DNA of 64,000 nt from positions 248,001 to 312,000 of the forward strand of contig JAQPZY010001033.1 in the NCBI GenBank assembly GCA_029931535.1, in the 5' to 3' direction. The notes beneath the pieces are model-generated. The model was not told the DNA's origin and ran no database searches. It was given only the letters and a program-made list of their open reading frames with translations. The position numbers and the translations under genes were made by a program. Below, piece after piece: positions 24,301-35,495 of the stretch (positions are counted from its first letter, which is position 1; every line of letters starts with the position of its first letter). The stretch comes from Margaritifera margaritifera. Taxonomy: Eukaryota; Mollusca; Bivalvia; Unionida; Margaritiferidae.

Positions 24301-25299
24301 TGGACATAACGTCTCTCTATATCACTAAGACTTCGACTGGCGTAACAAATTACATACATTTCGTCATCTTGCTGCTGGACTAACACAGCTCGTAGTTCAA
24401 CAGGACTAGCATCAGCGATCACATTTGTAGCTACTCTCTTGTTGAAGTATACCAATGTTTCTGCACTCGCCAGCCTTTTCTTGAACTCACTGAATGCCTT
24501 TATGCGTTCTGACCCACAAGCAAAAATGTGGCCCTTCTTTGTCAACTTCCGGAGTAGTTCAAATACTATCGCAAGGTCTGGAATAAATCCTGCACCGTAG
24601 TTCACAGGTTCCAAGAAGTTTCTCACTTCAGCAGGACTTTCGGACTCTCGAGCATCAACCACTACTTAACCTTAATTTCAGCTAGCCCAGTTCTATGCTC
24701 AGAGAATAAACACGAGGCGCGATGGACTCAGTTTACACTTGTCGCTGTTCAGCTTCAGAACTTTCTCACATATTATGTGCACACCATGTTCTAGTTTCTC
24801 ACTGTGCTCCTTCTTTGATGAACCATGCACGATTATATCGTTGACTATGTTATGCATGCCTTCACAGTTCTGTAAAGTCTGTTGCGTCACCTTCTGATAC
24901 ATTTCAGGGGAGCAGCTGATTCCGAACATTAATCTTTTGAAACAGTAGAGGCCTTGCTGAATTATGAAAGTATTTATGTCCATTGATTCTGATGAAATTT
25001 TATTTGATCGTATGCCCATTTCCCATCGAGTTTACTGAAAATCTCACTCTGATGGAGACCTTGAAGCAGTTCTTCGATTGTGAGTATAGGTAGTGTTCAC
25101 GACTTACGGTTAGGTTCGCTCGCCTCATGACCACGCATACTCTTATGTCTTTTGTCCCCACTTTGATACAGCCACCACCAGTACTCGGCTCATTCCCCTT
25201 TTCAGTGATACCCTTATCTTCCATATTGTGGAATTTCCTACCCAGCTTATTACGGAAGTGATATGGAACTCTTTTCATTGGTTCTGCTGCTGGCTGCAC
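24200..25299 (-). pseudogene. Gypsy 1 reverse transcriptase and RNase H, broken
   Basis: The segment at 25019-24699 carries RT motifs: YCFKRLMFGISCSPEMYQ, then NIVNDIIVHG where family members usually have a DD pair (the first Asp is Asn here), then LNSDKC. The segment at 24662-24204 carries the thumb/connection region and the RNase H start: RNFLEPVNYGAGFIPDLA, NVIADASPVELRAVLVQQ, SYASRSLSD-like YASRSLSDIERRY. The RT frame is interrupted between these two, and RNase H is cut off after the ERRY motif. The changed catalytic Asp and the frame breaks mean an inactive enzyme. Confidence 0.88.
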
Positions 25300-25620
25300 T
25301 TCGCTGTCTAGCGGAATCTTCAGTTAAAAATCTGTAAGCTTTATTGACTCAAAGCAATCTAGGTATATCTCAGAAATATTGAGATTAGTTTTAATTATTT
25401 GTTTCTTTATCTTGCACTTTCACTGCATTTCCGGACCCAGTTTGAAAAGTTCTAGCTGTATAACTGTTTCTTTTCCTGACAGTACGCAACCTTCCCCTTT
25501 TATGACAACAAACTCTGTTTTCTCCAGTGTGTGTTTTCCAAACGAAATTTGTGCTGTAAATGTTCCAAGTACTTCTAATGGTTTTGTACCACCATATGAA
25601 TATACTTTCTGTGTAGTTTT

Positions 25621-26609
25621 TTAGGATTCACATTTCGCTTTGTTAGTTTTTAGATTCTCCCATTGTTGTTTGTCGATAACGTTGCAACTGGTTCCCAGGT
25701 CAATAATCATAGAAATAGCAACACCACCAACCTCTACTATTATTTTAGATGTTCCAGGCTTCGATGCATTCATGGATACGCAGAAGGCGTACGTGTTTTC
25801 CCGACTTTCTGTGGTTTCAACATTCATTTGTGTAACAATCCCTTATTTTATCCATTCTGATTTTGTAGCGTTTTTAAAATGTCCAATTCCATTACATTTC
25901 TAACACTTTATTCCTTTCGCAGGGCATTTTTTATCCTTAGCTCTGTGTCCATCCAATCCACGTCGACTACAACCTTTTCTGCGATTTCCCGTTAGTTTGT
26001 CCTTTCCGGTTTTGCAATTTTGGATCTTCTTATGTTCTCGCACTGGAGATTTGTTCACACCACCTTTCAAATCGTAGATGGAACGTGCTTACCTTTCTGA
26101 TTCTTCAAACGCACGTGTGATATCTCTTATCTGCTTTAACATAAGTCCAGATCCTTTCTCCAGCAGCTTCCTTCGCAGTTCGTGTGATAAACATCTATTA
26201 ATCACTTCTTAGCAAATTTGTTCCTCGGCTACATTGCAGTCTCCAAATTCACAAGTTTCAACATTCTGTCTTAATCTAATTATAAACTGTTCGACAGTAT
26301 CATTCGGTATTTGAGTGGCATTTCTAAACAGAAGTGTCTCGTACGGACATTTTATTGCGGAGTGAAATACTTCTGCAGAGCGCTGGTTGCCTTCTTGTAG
26401 CTACTGTCACCTTCTCCCTCCCCCATTGTGAAGAATATATCTACCGTGTGGAATAATAGTGCTTTCTTTTGTTTTGAGTTTTTCGCCTTCTTTCTTTCTG
26501 CATACAGTTACAACGCTCGTAACCAACGTTTCCATCTTGCTGCTACCAGCCCTGTCGGCGCAGTCAATGAAGGAAATCCGCTCATATCCGTCAACGAAAT
26601 AGTAGCCAT
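25621..26609 (-). pseudogene. Gypsy 1 Gag and protease, broken
   Basis: A minus-strand ATG at 26609 begins a Gag-like frame (MATISLTDMSGFPSL) that stops after about 35 codons. Downstream pieces include VEQFIIRLRQNVETC, a normal Gag feature of this group. A zinc-knuckle remnant near 25920-25866 contains GIGHF, but its cysteines are partly lost. The protease segment (25827-25621) includes VGGVAISMIIDLGTSCNVID; the active-site D-S/T-G is D-L-G here. Confidence 0.75.
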
Positions 26610-26647
26610 TCTGTTTTATAACAGTTTTTGTATCTTCGTCGCCAAAA

Positions 26648-26850
26648 TGTAGTGTTTGTAATCCAAAACAACATGCAGATTAAACTAGATTCCACAAATT
26701 TTAATACACAACGCTAAGGAGAATATAGTACCAATCCGTACGAACTTTATTTACTCTTTATCGACAGTTTATTTCTCCATACTCATTTTGTTTATTCCCC
26801 GCCTTCCTAAAACGCGACACAGACCTTGATCTTTGTATAAACACCTCAAA
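26648..26850 (-). repeat. LTR (5' end of Gypsy element 1), boundary approximate
   Basis: Starts TGTAGTGTTTG and matches 22940 onward for about 65 bp with scattered differences. The plus-strand cttcgtcgccaaaa directly left of it corresponds on the element strand to TTTTGGCGACGAAG, where a primer-binding site is expected. Confidence 0.55.
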
Positions 26851-28300
26851 ATTATTAAAACCAAGAGTGAGTAACAAAACTCCATCGCTTATGTACCAAA
26901 TTTAATAATTTCAATATGATTATACATTAGCCATGAAAACATTGCGGCAAAAGGACTCACTCCAGCACCGAAAGACTCTGTCTGTATATTACAGAGGAAA
27001 GAAACCAGCTACTAACAACATATACGTACATAGATACCATAACAATATTTTAATTACCTAGCTAATACAATTCTGACACATACAGACATATCAATAAAGT
27101 AATGAATTTTATCGTCTTATAAACAACTCAAGGCCGGTGTCGACACTTACATGTGACATATAGTACAGAGTGTAAATGACTTATAAGTTTGTTTCATTTA
27201 TCAGATTTCGTTTCATTTAATATATGGTGCGTTGGACTTATGTAACCCTTCTAGAACAATTCAGTTACGTGTTTTATAATATACCTTCTTGAAATTATTA
27301 TTGGACACATGGAACAGATCGGACAGAGATTTCAATGACGGAGGAAGAATCGAGTCATTCCTTTAATGCCTACTCACGAAAGTTGAATTATATAATCGAA
27401 GAATTAAAAGAGACTAAAAGACCATTCAAGAACTTAAACAAGTTTTTTTTTTGCAAATTTGATAGTCGCAGTTTTTAATGCAATACAGATTAGACGTATA
27501 CAAAGAGGGATCAACACTGATTTAAAACAAGCTACTGCGTAGTATATCAAATAAAAGGAGAATAACCGGCGAGTCAACACTACTTCAAGGTGATAATATT
27601 GAAAGAATCAAACAGGTAGGATTGTTTACTAACAGTGATAGCAAAAGTATGCTTTTGAATTGAAGTATATTAGGCGGAATTCTAAGGAAAGTAAAAGTAT
27701 TATGCAAGATTCACAGACGTCGATTTATTCCAGCACCGGAAGAAAATGAAATAGCATACTGTACGCTGATGTAATTTTCTCATAAAGTTTCATAACATGG
27801 TTTCTGTACACAATGTATAATTCAATCTTCTCTTTAAATTTTTTTTACCAACATCTCAGCGTCAATTTTAATGTCAGGATAGTTTCTAGAAGAATTTTGA
27901 GAATCACTGACATTCCTGAATCTAACACCTGGATAACATATGGAACTGTATTTCCCAACTGACTGCGATGGAGTAATGATTCTACTATGAACATGAACTG
28001 TAGTGAAATCACTGAAGCGTATGGAATTGTGTTTCTAAACTGAATCATTGCATTAATGATTCTGCTATTAAGGACTGAAGTGAAATCACTGAAGCGTATG
28101 GAACTGTTTCTCAAGTGACCCAGTTGCTTTGTTACCTTAACAACTATCATGTATATTATAACCACGAAATGACTGAGTGGACGTTCTCAGAGCATTTTTC
28201 AGATAATTTGAATTTTAAGACACTTTTTCGTTGAAGTGATAATTTCTTCTTTTTTTTTTAAATCTGGAGCCCATAATTTATTTATTTAAAATTGTTTTCA
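26851..28300. other. No gene; local ~90-bp duplication
   Basis: Between about 27940 and 28110 a segment containing gtgaaatcactgaagcgtat is present twice, roughly 75-90 bp apart, each with a preceding taatgattctnctat. Otherwise AT-rich. Confidence 0.5.
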
Positions 28301-28301
28301 G

Positions 28302-28473
28302 GATTAACAACAGAGTTAATAAGATTCATAGCTAGTTTTGTAGTTATTACAATTTTGGAATTGGCGCTGACATTTTTGTCCTGGTGTTGGACGTTAGGAC
28401 TGCTTGGCAGCGATCCTGTTGTAAGAACTATGTTGACGACCAATGAACCAAACGTTATAACAATTATTTGTGG
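28302..28473 (+). CDS. Possible exon of a membrane protein (unrecognised)
   Basis: A strong acceptor (attgttttcag) precedes an open frame that ends at a GT donor (gtgg|gttagt). The translation has one long hydrophobic stretch (IASFVVITILELALTFLS) and a second weak one. It does not align with the SLC23 N-terminus and I cannot name a family. DNA immediately downstream is made of diverged ~50-bp repeats containing accactgagcca, so the donor may lie inside repeat sequence. Could be a chance open frame. Confidence 0.2.
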
Positions 28474-28690
28474 GTTAGTGAGCCAGGCTTTTCTCATTAA
28501 AAAAGATTAATTACCACTGAGCTAGAATCCGCACACAGGCTCTTCTTTATAAACAAGTTGACAACCACTGAGCCTAGTTTCTCTCATAAAAATGATTGAT
28601 GACCATTGAGACAAGTTTTTCTGGAAAGAAGTTGAAGACCACTGAGCCAGGTGTTTTCAAAACAATTTGGTAACCACTGAGCCACAGTCC
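28470..28690. repeat. Diverged ~50-bp repeats
   Basis: Four or five copies of a phrase like accactgagccaggtttttct separated by about 50 bp (near 28475, 28513, 28573, 28640, 28672). Confidence 0.6.
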
Positions 28691-29783
28691 GCAAACTGGT
28701 AACGTTACTAAGTTGTCACGTAACGCTATTCTTGCTGAACACAACCTGGACTAGCTTTTATAGCCTCCATGATCATGCCATATACATACAAAATAATACA
28801 ATGAAGAAACTGATCGTGAATTTTAACAACATGAATACGAGCTACGCCGTTCATATTATTCTTTCCGACCTTTGCGCAGGATTAAAATGACTCTCAGGAC
28901 CAAAAAGCTGCATTGAGGGAAAAATATATTCTCACCTTGTATAATATTGTATATCTCAAATAATGTTTCGTCTCCATCAAATTCATATACACTGGAGTGT
29001 GATGTTATGTATGAAGTTTTGCAAAACAAAATGACCGTAATTAAATTCAATAAATAATTGTTTTCATCTTCACACCATGGAGAACTTTATTGAGAGTAAC
29101 ATAAGAGACTTCTGAGAGTGTCAGATATTTGTTTATGTTATGATTAAAGCCTTCCCAAGAAATGTAATGACTCTTAAAGTCATATTTTCTCCTGACTGAT
29201 ATTCATGTTGTTAAGTGACTAACAATGCTTAGATCCCCGGATGATAGGACACAATTCCATTGCAAGTTACCTGTAACCCCTCAAGTCGAAGGTGATGCTA
29301 ATTTACAGCTAGGTCGACAGTAGGAATTGAGTTTAAGTACCTGAACATAAGAAACACAGTTGAAACTAAGTCCGACTTCAAATCCGCGACATTTTGGTTC
29401 TTTTGTTAGCCGTGGCAAGCACTCAGACAATCCGACTCTTAACACTCTTCAAATATAGACCATCAATATTTTTTAAATGATTCACCCCATGTGCTTGATT
29501 TTTCTCTAGAACTGTACCTATTCAAAACCACGTTCAAAATTCCTGGAAATTTGCGCCTGTATGTTACGATTTAGTGCTGGCTGTGGCATTAACCTATCAC
29601 GAAGAGGAAAACCTCTTGACCCTTCTTTTTTGTCAGTGGATATAATTTAGCAAATATGTGCACCTTTAATAACAGAAGTTTCTTAATCTTAATCAGAAAG
29701 TATGCCAATCATCATATTTGTATAGAATGTTGTTACGACTCTAGGTCTTAAAATAAGTAACAGAAAGAAAGTGAAACCAACAA
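28691..29783. other. No gene seen
   Basis: AT-rich sequence without recognisable structure, up to the LTR of the next element. Confidence 0.4.
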
Positions 29784-30380
29784 TGTATCTAATATCAACA
29801 AGCAATTTATTTCTCTATAACACAAAAATGAAAATTCAAAAGACACTTACAGTTTGTGAAGTAAATTCCAAATAGTCCTAAATGTCCTATCACAAGTCCA
29901 AATTATAGAATGTTCCGAATGAATCTAAGTAGTCTTGAATGTCTTGATATACCAAGATGATATAATCCAGAATGTCTTTGAATAAGTTCATAAAAGTCCA
30001 AAGTAATATATTACCAAACGTCAATGAGCACTTATTAATTCCAATGAATTTTTAAATAAATAATTCCTCTCGATTGAGTTTAATGGCACAATGTAACATC
30101 TGATGATAAAATAATTCCCAGACTGATCGTAAAACCGGAATGAAGTTAATGCGTATCAACTCTCTATTATATATTTGTTTTTCTAATGACCCACATGATA
30201 CCAGGACGTGAGTCATTCTTTGGAACCCCCTCCCAAGCCTTATAGCAAATAAGACCGACCTTGAACTCAAATGTTGGTCAACATCCTGTTGACAAGTAAC
30301 CGTATTTTTAAAGTACAAATAAGTACAGCCTTACTATAATGGACAAAGTTAAGTACATTCTAGATTTAATATACATAACA
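29784..30380 (-). repeat. 3' LTR of Gypsy element 2 (about 597 bp)
   Basis: Matches 34752-35070 in direct orientation, for example caagcaatttatttc near its start and gttgacaagtaaccgtattt then acataaca at its end. Element-strand GAGGGGAGG directly abuts TGTTATG at 30380, a textbook polypurine tract-LTR junction. It contains about 270 bp that the 5' LTR lacks. Confidence 0.85.
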
Positions 30381-30539
30381 CCTCCCCTCATAAAGAAAAA
30401 TAAAGATTTATGCAATAAAGCTTTCTTTTACATACTCGTCAAATATGCATATGATACTATAATAATCAAACCTACATAGGAAGATGTTTTATGAATTACA
30501 CAAAATAAAGCAATATAGGACGTCTATACACGTGACAGT

Positions 30540-31345
30540 GCGTCTGGAATCACATTATCTCGTCCCCTGATGTGTCTAATGTCAATGTCGTATTCTTGCA
30601 GCATTAAACTCCACCTCATCAATCTTAGATTTTTATTTTTCATTTTGCTAATGAAAGTAAGGGGATTAAGATCACTGAATACAACAATCGGAGAAAGAGC
30701 GAAAACTTGGATTTCTTACTCAACAAATTTGTCAGAGGTTCACCAGTTATAGACAATTTTGAGCAAACTTTCCGATAATATCCAGCTATACCCAGCCATC
30801 AGTTGCTTTTTTACTACCAGGCACCGGGAATTTAGAGATATCCTTGACCTTAGCTTCTACAGGTTTAACTTGACCATGCCCCACAATATGTCCTAATATG
30901 TGAAACAAGCATTGCACAACTCACTTTGGCATAAATTAATCGTCAGATTTGCATCACTGAGTCGATCGAAGAATTTCCGAATGGTTTACAAGTGATCCTC
31001 CCAGGTGTCGTTGTAGATGATGATGTCATCGATGTTCGCGTCACAATTATTTAGACTAGATGTTATCATGTTCATAAGACGCTGCAATGTTGCCGGAGAA
31101 TTTTTGTATATCAAAAGGCATCACTTTATATTGATAAAGCCCATGCTGAAATTTCTTTTGCTCCTACCGTGAGTGGAATTTGCCAGAATCCTTTTAAAAC
31201 GTCAAACTTGGTAACATGTTTCGCATTTCCAATTTTGTCGATACAATTATCTATTCTTGGCATTAAAAAATGAATCCGCTTTGGTGACACCGTTGACTTT
31301 TCTATAGCCAGTATACACACGAATACATAGTGGTGTAACATTTAC
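30540..31345 (-). pseudogene. Gypsy 2 reverse transcriptase/RNase H, broken
   Basis: The segment 31341-31126 contains MPRIDNCIDKIGNAKHVTKF followed by DVLKGFWQIPLT, matching RT motifs including the first catalytic Asp region. Further pieces in shifted frames include HILGHIV-like and AGYYRK-like motifs, then an RNase H end with RWSL and GRDNVI near 30560. Most of RNase H is deleted. Many frameshifts. Confidence 0.8.
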
Positions 31346-31739
31346 TTTTACTTGGTTCTATCAAATCATTCTCCAGTAAATATTGAATTCCCTCTTTCAA
31401 ATATTCCTGCTTGATATGATTCGTCCTGTAAGGATGTTGTTTCACAGGTGTAGAATCTACGATATCAACGCCATGATAGATTTTATTTGTACGTGTTGGA
31501 ACATCAGAAACAAAGTGCTCATACTCATGTAATAGCTGTTCAATATTTCTGAATTCTGTAGTTTGGTTAAACCAAAGTCACTACAGTCAGATTGCATTCC
31601 ATTGTTTACATCGTCGCTGTGTAGGATAGGTACAACTACATTGAATGAATAATTTACTGGGCTATCTCTGTCAAAATACTCCTTTAACATATTTCTATGA
31701 CAAAGTTGTTTCTGTTTCCGCCTCCCAGGAGTGTTAATG

Positions 31740-32570
31740 ATATAATTTAAATAATGTACTTTCTTTTCAGCGGTATAAGGACCATAACATTTAACCCGAA
31801 GAGGATTTTAATGATTCCTGAACTGATTCACTAACAGCAAACAACAACAAATGAACACTTTCATCCCAATCCTTTCCTGTATCAAAATAATATGACCGAA
31901 TCATATTCTTCAATGTTTGATGAAATCTGTCTTAAGCCCCTTGACTTTCAGGGTGATCGGCAGAAGATTTAAACTGTTGGATGCCTGATTTATGCATAAC
32001 TTGTTGCAAAATTCTAGACACTAAACTGGACCCTTGATCAGACTGGATAGATTTGGGAAGGCCAACAGGTGTAAAAAAAAAGTTACCAAAGCATTTACAA
32101 TGGTTTTAGTTTTAATATTTCTCAAAGTAATTTGCCTCTGGAAATCTTGTGGACGCACACATTATGATCAACAAGTATTGGTTGCCTGATTTGGTTTTAG
32201 GTAAGGGACCGACACAGTCTACCATTATTCTGCTAAATGGTAAGTCAAATGCAGAAATAGGATGCTGATGAGCTTGATGTATCTTCTGATTAGGTTTTAC
32301 TACCATTTGACACGTGTGACAAGATCTACAGTATTTCGAAACGTCATGTTTACGTTTTGGCCAATAAAAATGATTCAAGATCTTGTAATAAGTCTTATTG
32401 ACTCCTAAATGACCAGCCAAGGGAGTTTCATGGGCTAGACTAAGAATTTCCTGTCGATGTGACCTCGGAACAACAATTTGATAGCTCACTGACCACTCGT
32501 CACCAGCAGGTACCTCAGGTTGTCTCCATTTTCTCATAAGGACCCCATTTGTTTTTTTACAAAATAACAA
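31740..32570 (-). pseudogene. Gypsy 2 integrase, broken
   Basis: The frame 32570-32112 has the HHCC zinc-binding module (HETPLAGHLG, HFYWP, CRSCHTCQ) and the first catalytic Asp in RIMVDCVGPLPKT. The following sequence in a shifted frame carries GLPKSIQSDQGSSLVS with the second Asp, and SADHPESQGA. A homopolymer-rich spot near 32080 and a TAA after ESQGA break the frame. It sits upstream of RT on the element strand. Confidence 0.88.
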
Positions 32571-33266
32571 TCTGGGAATTGTGTAGCTTCAGTTTCACTA
32601 ATTGCCCTTTGAAACAAACATGAGATCTCAGGGACTTGTTCATGTTTGACAACACGTGATTGTCCTTTGTCACCCTGATTAGAATAAAGAGAATGAGTTG
32701 TAAAAAGAGGATCACTGGGATCAATACCTATTGCTTGATCAATACCAGGAGAAAAGGTGACCTCATCAAAAGTCTGACCAATAAATGTGTCAGCTAAAGG
32801 AATAATTTCCTGATTATCATCATTCTCAACAGCTCTTTTTGCCATATCTCTGGTAACTGCATAAGCATACAAATCAGGGATTTCAATCTCAATAGGATCA
32901 ACTCTTTGATCCAAACAAGGCTTGTCAGTTATAAGTGGATTAACCACGACCTTATCCTCAGCTAGGTTATTGCCTATTAACAAATGGATACCTTCTATAG
33001 GTAAAGAAGTCACTGCCCCAACAGTCACAGGTTCGGAAACTAAGTCTGATGCCAAATTAACACAATGGAGAGGAACATTTACAAAGCCGCACTCTACTCC
33101 CAGAATAAGTACACTTTCAACAGAAGAAGACTTCTCAGACAAGGGCAAAGTACCTGATAACAAAAGACATAGAGAAGCTCATGTGTCCCTTAATATTTTA
33201 ATTGGGACAGGTTTGGCAGAATTACCAATAAGTGATAAAGAACCTTCTGACATGAATGGTTCATAA
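32534..33266 (-). pseudogene. Gypsy 2 protease-linker region
   Basis: The frame 33163-32534 has the aspartic-protease-like C-terminal fold segment (LPIEGIHLLIGNNLAEDKV) and a long acidic linker rich in Asp/Glu/Pro before integrase. The protease active-site D-T/S-G portion upstream is not intact. Its length (about 200 codons) and position between Gag and integrase fit this element group. Confidence 0.65.
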
Positions 33267-33479
33267 GTAAATAGAATCAGACTGGGGTTTGTTTAACCCA
33301 ATAAATGTATTCTTTTCAATCCAAGACCGTGACCTTGACCTCTTTGAAATAAGAGCATTTGGAATAGCTATGTCCTTAGTCTGTTGCTTACTTTTCAACT
33401 TGAAGCAAAAAAAAATAAAAAATAAAAAATGACGTGCCATTTATTTTTACAATAAGTGCACGAAGGAAGAGATAAGGAT

Positions 33480-34175
33480 TTCTAATCAGCCTTATTAGAC
33501 CTTTGATTTCTAAAAGTTGTGCCGTATTGAAATTTGGAAGTACTCGTTTGAGACTTAGATGGTTTCTTTACCAATACCCTGCTGAGAGATAGACTTACTA
33601 ACAAATTAATCTGTTTGAGATAAGGAATAATCATCAGCCATGCTAGTAGCAAGCTCCAAAGTTTCCACTTTCTGCTCATCAAGATAGGTCTTGACATCGC
33701 TATGGATGCACTTCTTAAAATCTTCAATTAATACGAGTTGTCTGAGGTTATCGTAATTTTTATCAACCGTTGTGGCTGAGCACCACTTACAAAATAGTTT
33801 TTCTTTTCCCCTTGCAAATTCGACATGGGTTTGTCCAGTTTCTTTTCTACAATTCCTAAACCCCTGTCGGTATGATTCAGGTTCCAACTCATAACCCTTC
33901 AAGATGTACTCCTTAACCACGTCATAATCAGCACTTTATTGTACCGACAATGAAGTGTAGACTTCGTGAGCATTGCCAATAAGTAGACTTTGTAATAACA
34001 TAGTCCAATGCTCTCTTGGCCATTTCAAGTTTTCAGCAAATTTCTCAAAGTGAAGAAAGTATTCATCTACTTCTTTTTCCTGAAAAGGGGGCACTAACCT
34101 ACTATATCCGGTAACATCAAAACCTGAACCTGTGTGTAAAGGGGGAGGGGGAATGCTCTGCTTGTCAGTTCTCAT
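33480..34175 (-). pseudogene. Gypsy 2 Gag, broken
   Basis: Two overlapping frames (34175-33936 and 33920-33606) give a Gag N-terminal domain: PPFQEKEVDEYFLHFEKFA, WPREHWTMLLQSLLIG, then LEPESYRQGFRN and FARGKEKLFCKWC. This matches the retroviral-type capsid/SCAN-like Gag of this retrotransposon group. A stop near 33940 and later frameshifts disrupt it. The RGxK-type zinc knuckle was not identified. Confidence 0.75.
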
Positions 34176-34719
34176 TTTTTAAAATCTATATTCCATTTCG
34201 CTTTCTTCTCTCCGCATCTGCCTCTCCTCTTTCTCTCTCTATTAGCTTCTCCTCTTTTTCTCTATGCCTCTCTATCGGCCTCTCCTTCATTTCCCTCTCC
34301 ACTTTTGTGGATTTCCTGCATTTATTTATGAAGCTTAAACTTTCTTAATTCGAATTCCATCTGGTTGTTTAATTGTAATTCCCTTAATTTCCAAACAAAA
34401 CCAGATACAGACTTATCAATCCAAAATTTCCTTTCCCAACAAATATGCAATTAAAATATTCTTTATCTCTTGCTTTTTTCAAAGATGCTTTCGCTTCAGA
34501 AAGATTATAATGTCTGGCAACTCAAGCAACTCGTCCTTTTTCATAGACTCTAACCCTACCTGGATAGGACTTGAAACAAAGTTCTCAACCTTAGATAACA
34601 TTGTGAATGCTTCCTGGCTCTATTAAAGATGTCTCAAATGAGTGAAATAAAACTATTTACCAGGGACAACGCAAATTTCCAAACAAAGTCAATATAAATT
34701 GTAATTAAAAGAAATTCAC

Positions 34720-34739
34720 ATCCCGAAACGAGCCCCCAA
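34720..34739 (-). promoter_or_regulatory. Primer-binding site of Gypsy element 2 (tRNA-Pro-like)
   Basis: Element-strand sequence TTGGGGGCTCGTTTCGGGAT directly inside the 5' LTR. It differs by about two changes from the proline-tRNA primer-binding site known from gammaretroviruses (established knowledge), which supports the element's orientation. Confidence 0.7.
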
Positions 34740-34751
34740 TTTCCTTTTTAT

Positions 34752-35070
34752 TGTTTACATATCAGCAAGCAATTTATTTCCCTATAATACAAAAATGAAA
34801 ATTCAAAAGATACTTGCAGTTTGTGAATTAAATTCCAAATAATCTTAAATGTCCTATCACAAGTCTAAAAATAGAATGTTCTGAATAAATCCCAATAGTC
34901 TTGAATGTCCTGGTATAACACGATGATACAATCCAGATAGCAAATAAGACCGACCTTGAACTTAAATGCTGTCAACATCTTGTTGACAAGTAACCGTATT
35001 TTAAAGTACAAATAACTACAGCCTTGCTATAATGGAGAAAGTTAAGCACACAGATTCAATGTACATAACA
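34752..35070 (-). repeat. 5' LTR of Gypsy element 2, internally deleted
   Basis: About 319 bp, matching both ends of the 597-bp 3' LTR. The sequence jumps from aatccaga straight to tagcaaataagaccgacc, so about 270 bp of LTR middle is missing. Its outer end (acataaca at 35063-35070) is followed by the SLC23 upstream DNA. Confidence 0.85.
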
Positions 35071-35336
35071 ATTTATCTTAGCCTTTATATAGATCTTTTA
35101 TATATCTCTATAGCTGGTGAAGTATACAAGAAAATCTCGTACAGAAGTTAGAACTATGTCACGTACTAAGTGCAATACCATAATGGGTAAAACGTGTATT
35201 CCAGTGTGTAGAAAAGGTATTTCATTATGGATAATGCCAGTATTTTATATAGTTCACCGCCACTTGCCTTCCCATCACTCATCAAAAGGAACCAACTTTT
35301 ACCACTTCTTAGCTATTATGCATTCACTTTTTCAGG

Positions 35337-35495
35337 ATGAATTCAACACCTGAAGAAAATAGTGACAATATATATGACGATATATATGATAATGAAAAGC
35401 ACGAAGAGGACACAGTGAAAGAAGAGAACAAAGCTGTCCTATATGGAGTTGAAGACACACCTGCCCCGCATCTTTGTTTTTTGTTTGCACTTCAG
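35337..35495 (+). CDS. SLC23 coding exon 1 (start codon)
   Basis: The ATG lies one base after an acceptor (ttttcag|gATG), so at least one upstream non-coding exon must exist; I could not find it. Residues 1-53: an acidic cytoplasmic tail ([20 protein letters not shown]), then [19 protein letters not shown], which aligns with the family's DVPPWY/LGFQ entry to TM1. Donor cag|gtgaga, phase 0. The start is chosen because the frame is closed upstream by the intron and this is the first ATG. Confidence 0.9.

Larger units (their letters stand above)
22940..26850 (-). mobile_element. Degenerate Ty3/Gypsy LTR retrotransposon 1
   Basis: On the minus strand the order is LTR, Gag, protease, reverse transcriptase, RNase H, integrase, LTR. 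The LTRs are recognised by a shared first ~65 bp (tgtagtgttcgtaatccaa at 22940 and tgtagtgtttgtaatccaa at 26648, same orientation). Their outer and inner ends have diverged too far to place exactly. Every domain contains stops or frameshifts, and a large internal deletion joins RNase H to integrase near 24298. It has no intact frame and is not autonomous. It lies about 8.5 kb upstream of the first SLC23 coding exon. Confidence 0.85.
29784..35070 (-). mobile_element. Ty3/Gypsy LTR retrotransposon 2, Gmr1-like domain order
   Basis: On the minus strand the order is 5' LTR (35070-34752), tRNA-Pro-like primer-binding site, Gag, protease/linker, integrase, reverse transcriptase, RNase H, polypurine tract, 3' LTR (30380-29784). 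Integrase before reverse transcriptase is the order of Ty1/copia. The sequences themselves are Ty3/Gypsy-like, and this combination is known from the Gmr1 group. All domains contain stops, frameshifts or deletions. The outer edge of the 5' LTR is only 266 bp before the first SLC23 coding exon, in the same presumed upstream intron. Confidence 0.85.

Noticed and set aside
24204..24662. 152-codon minus-strand open frame as a gene
   Set aside because: It is RT/RNase H sequence of Gypsy element 1 running out of frame into integrase; a deletion product.
30052..30318. 88-codon minus-strand frame
   Set aside because: Lies wholly inside the 3' LTR of Gypsy element 2.
32534..33163. 209-codon minus-strand open frame as a host gene
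   Set aside because: It lies between Gag and integrase of Gypsy element 2 and is its protease-linker region.
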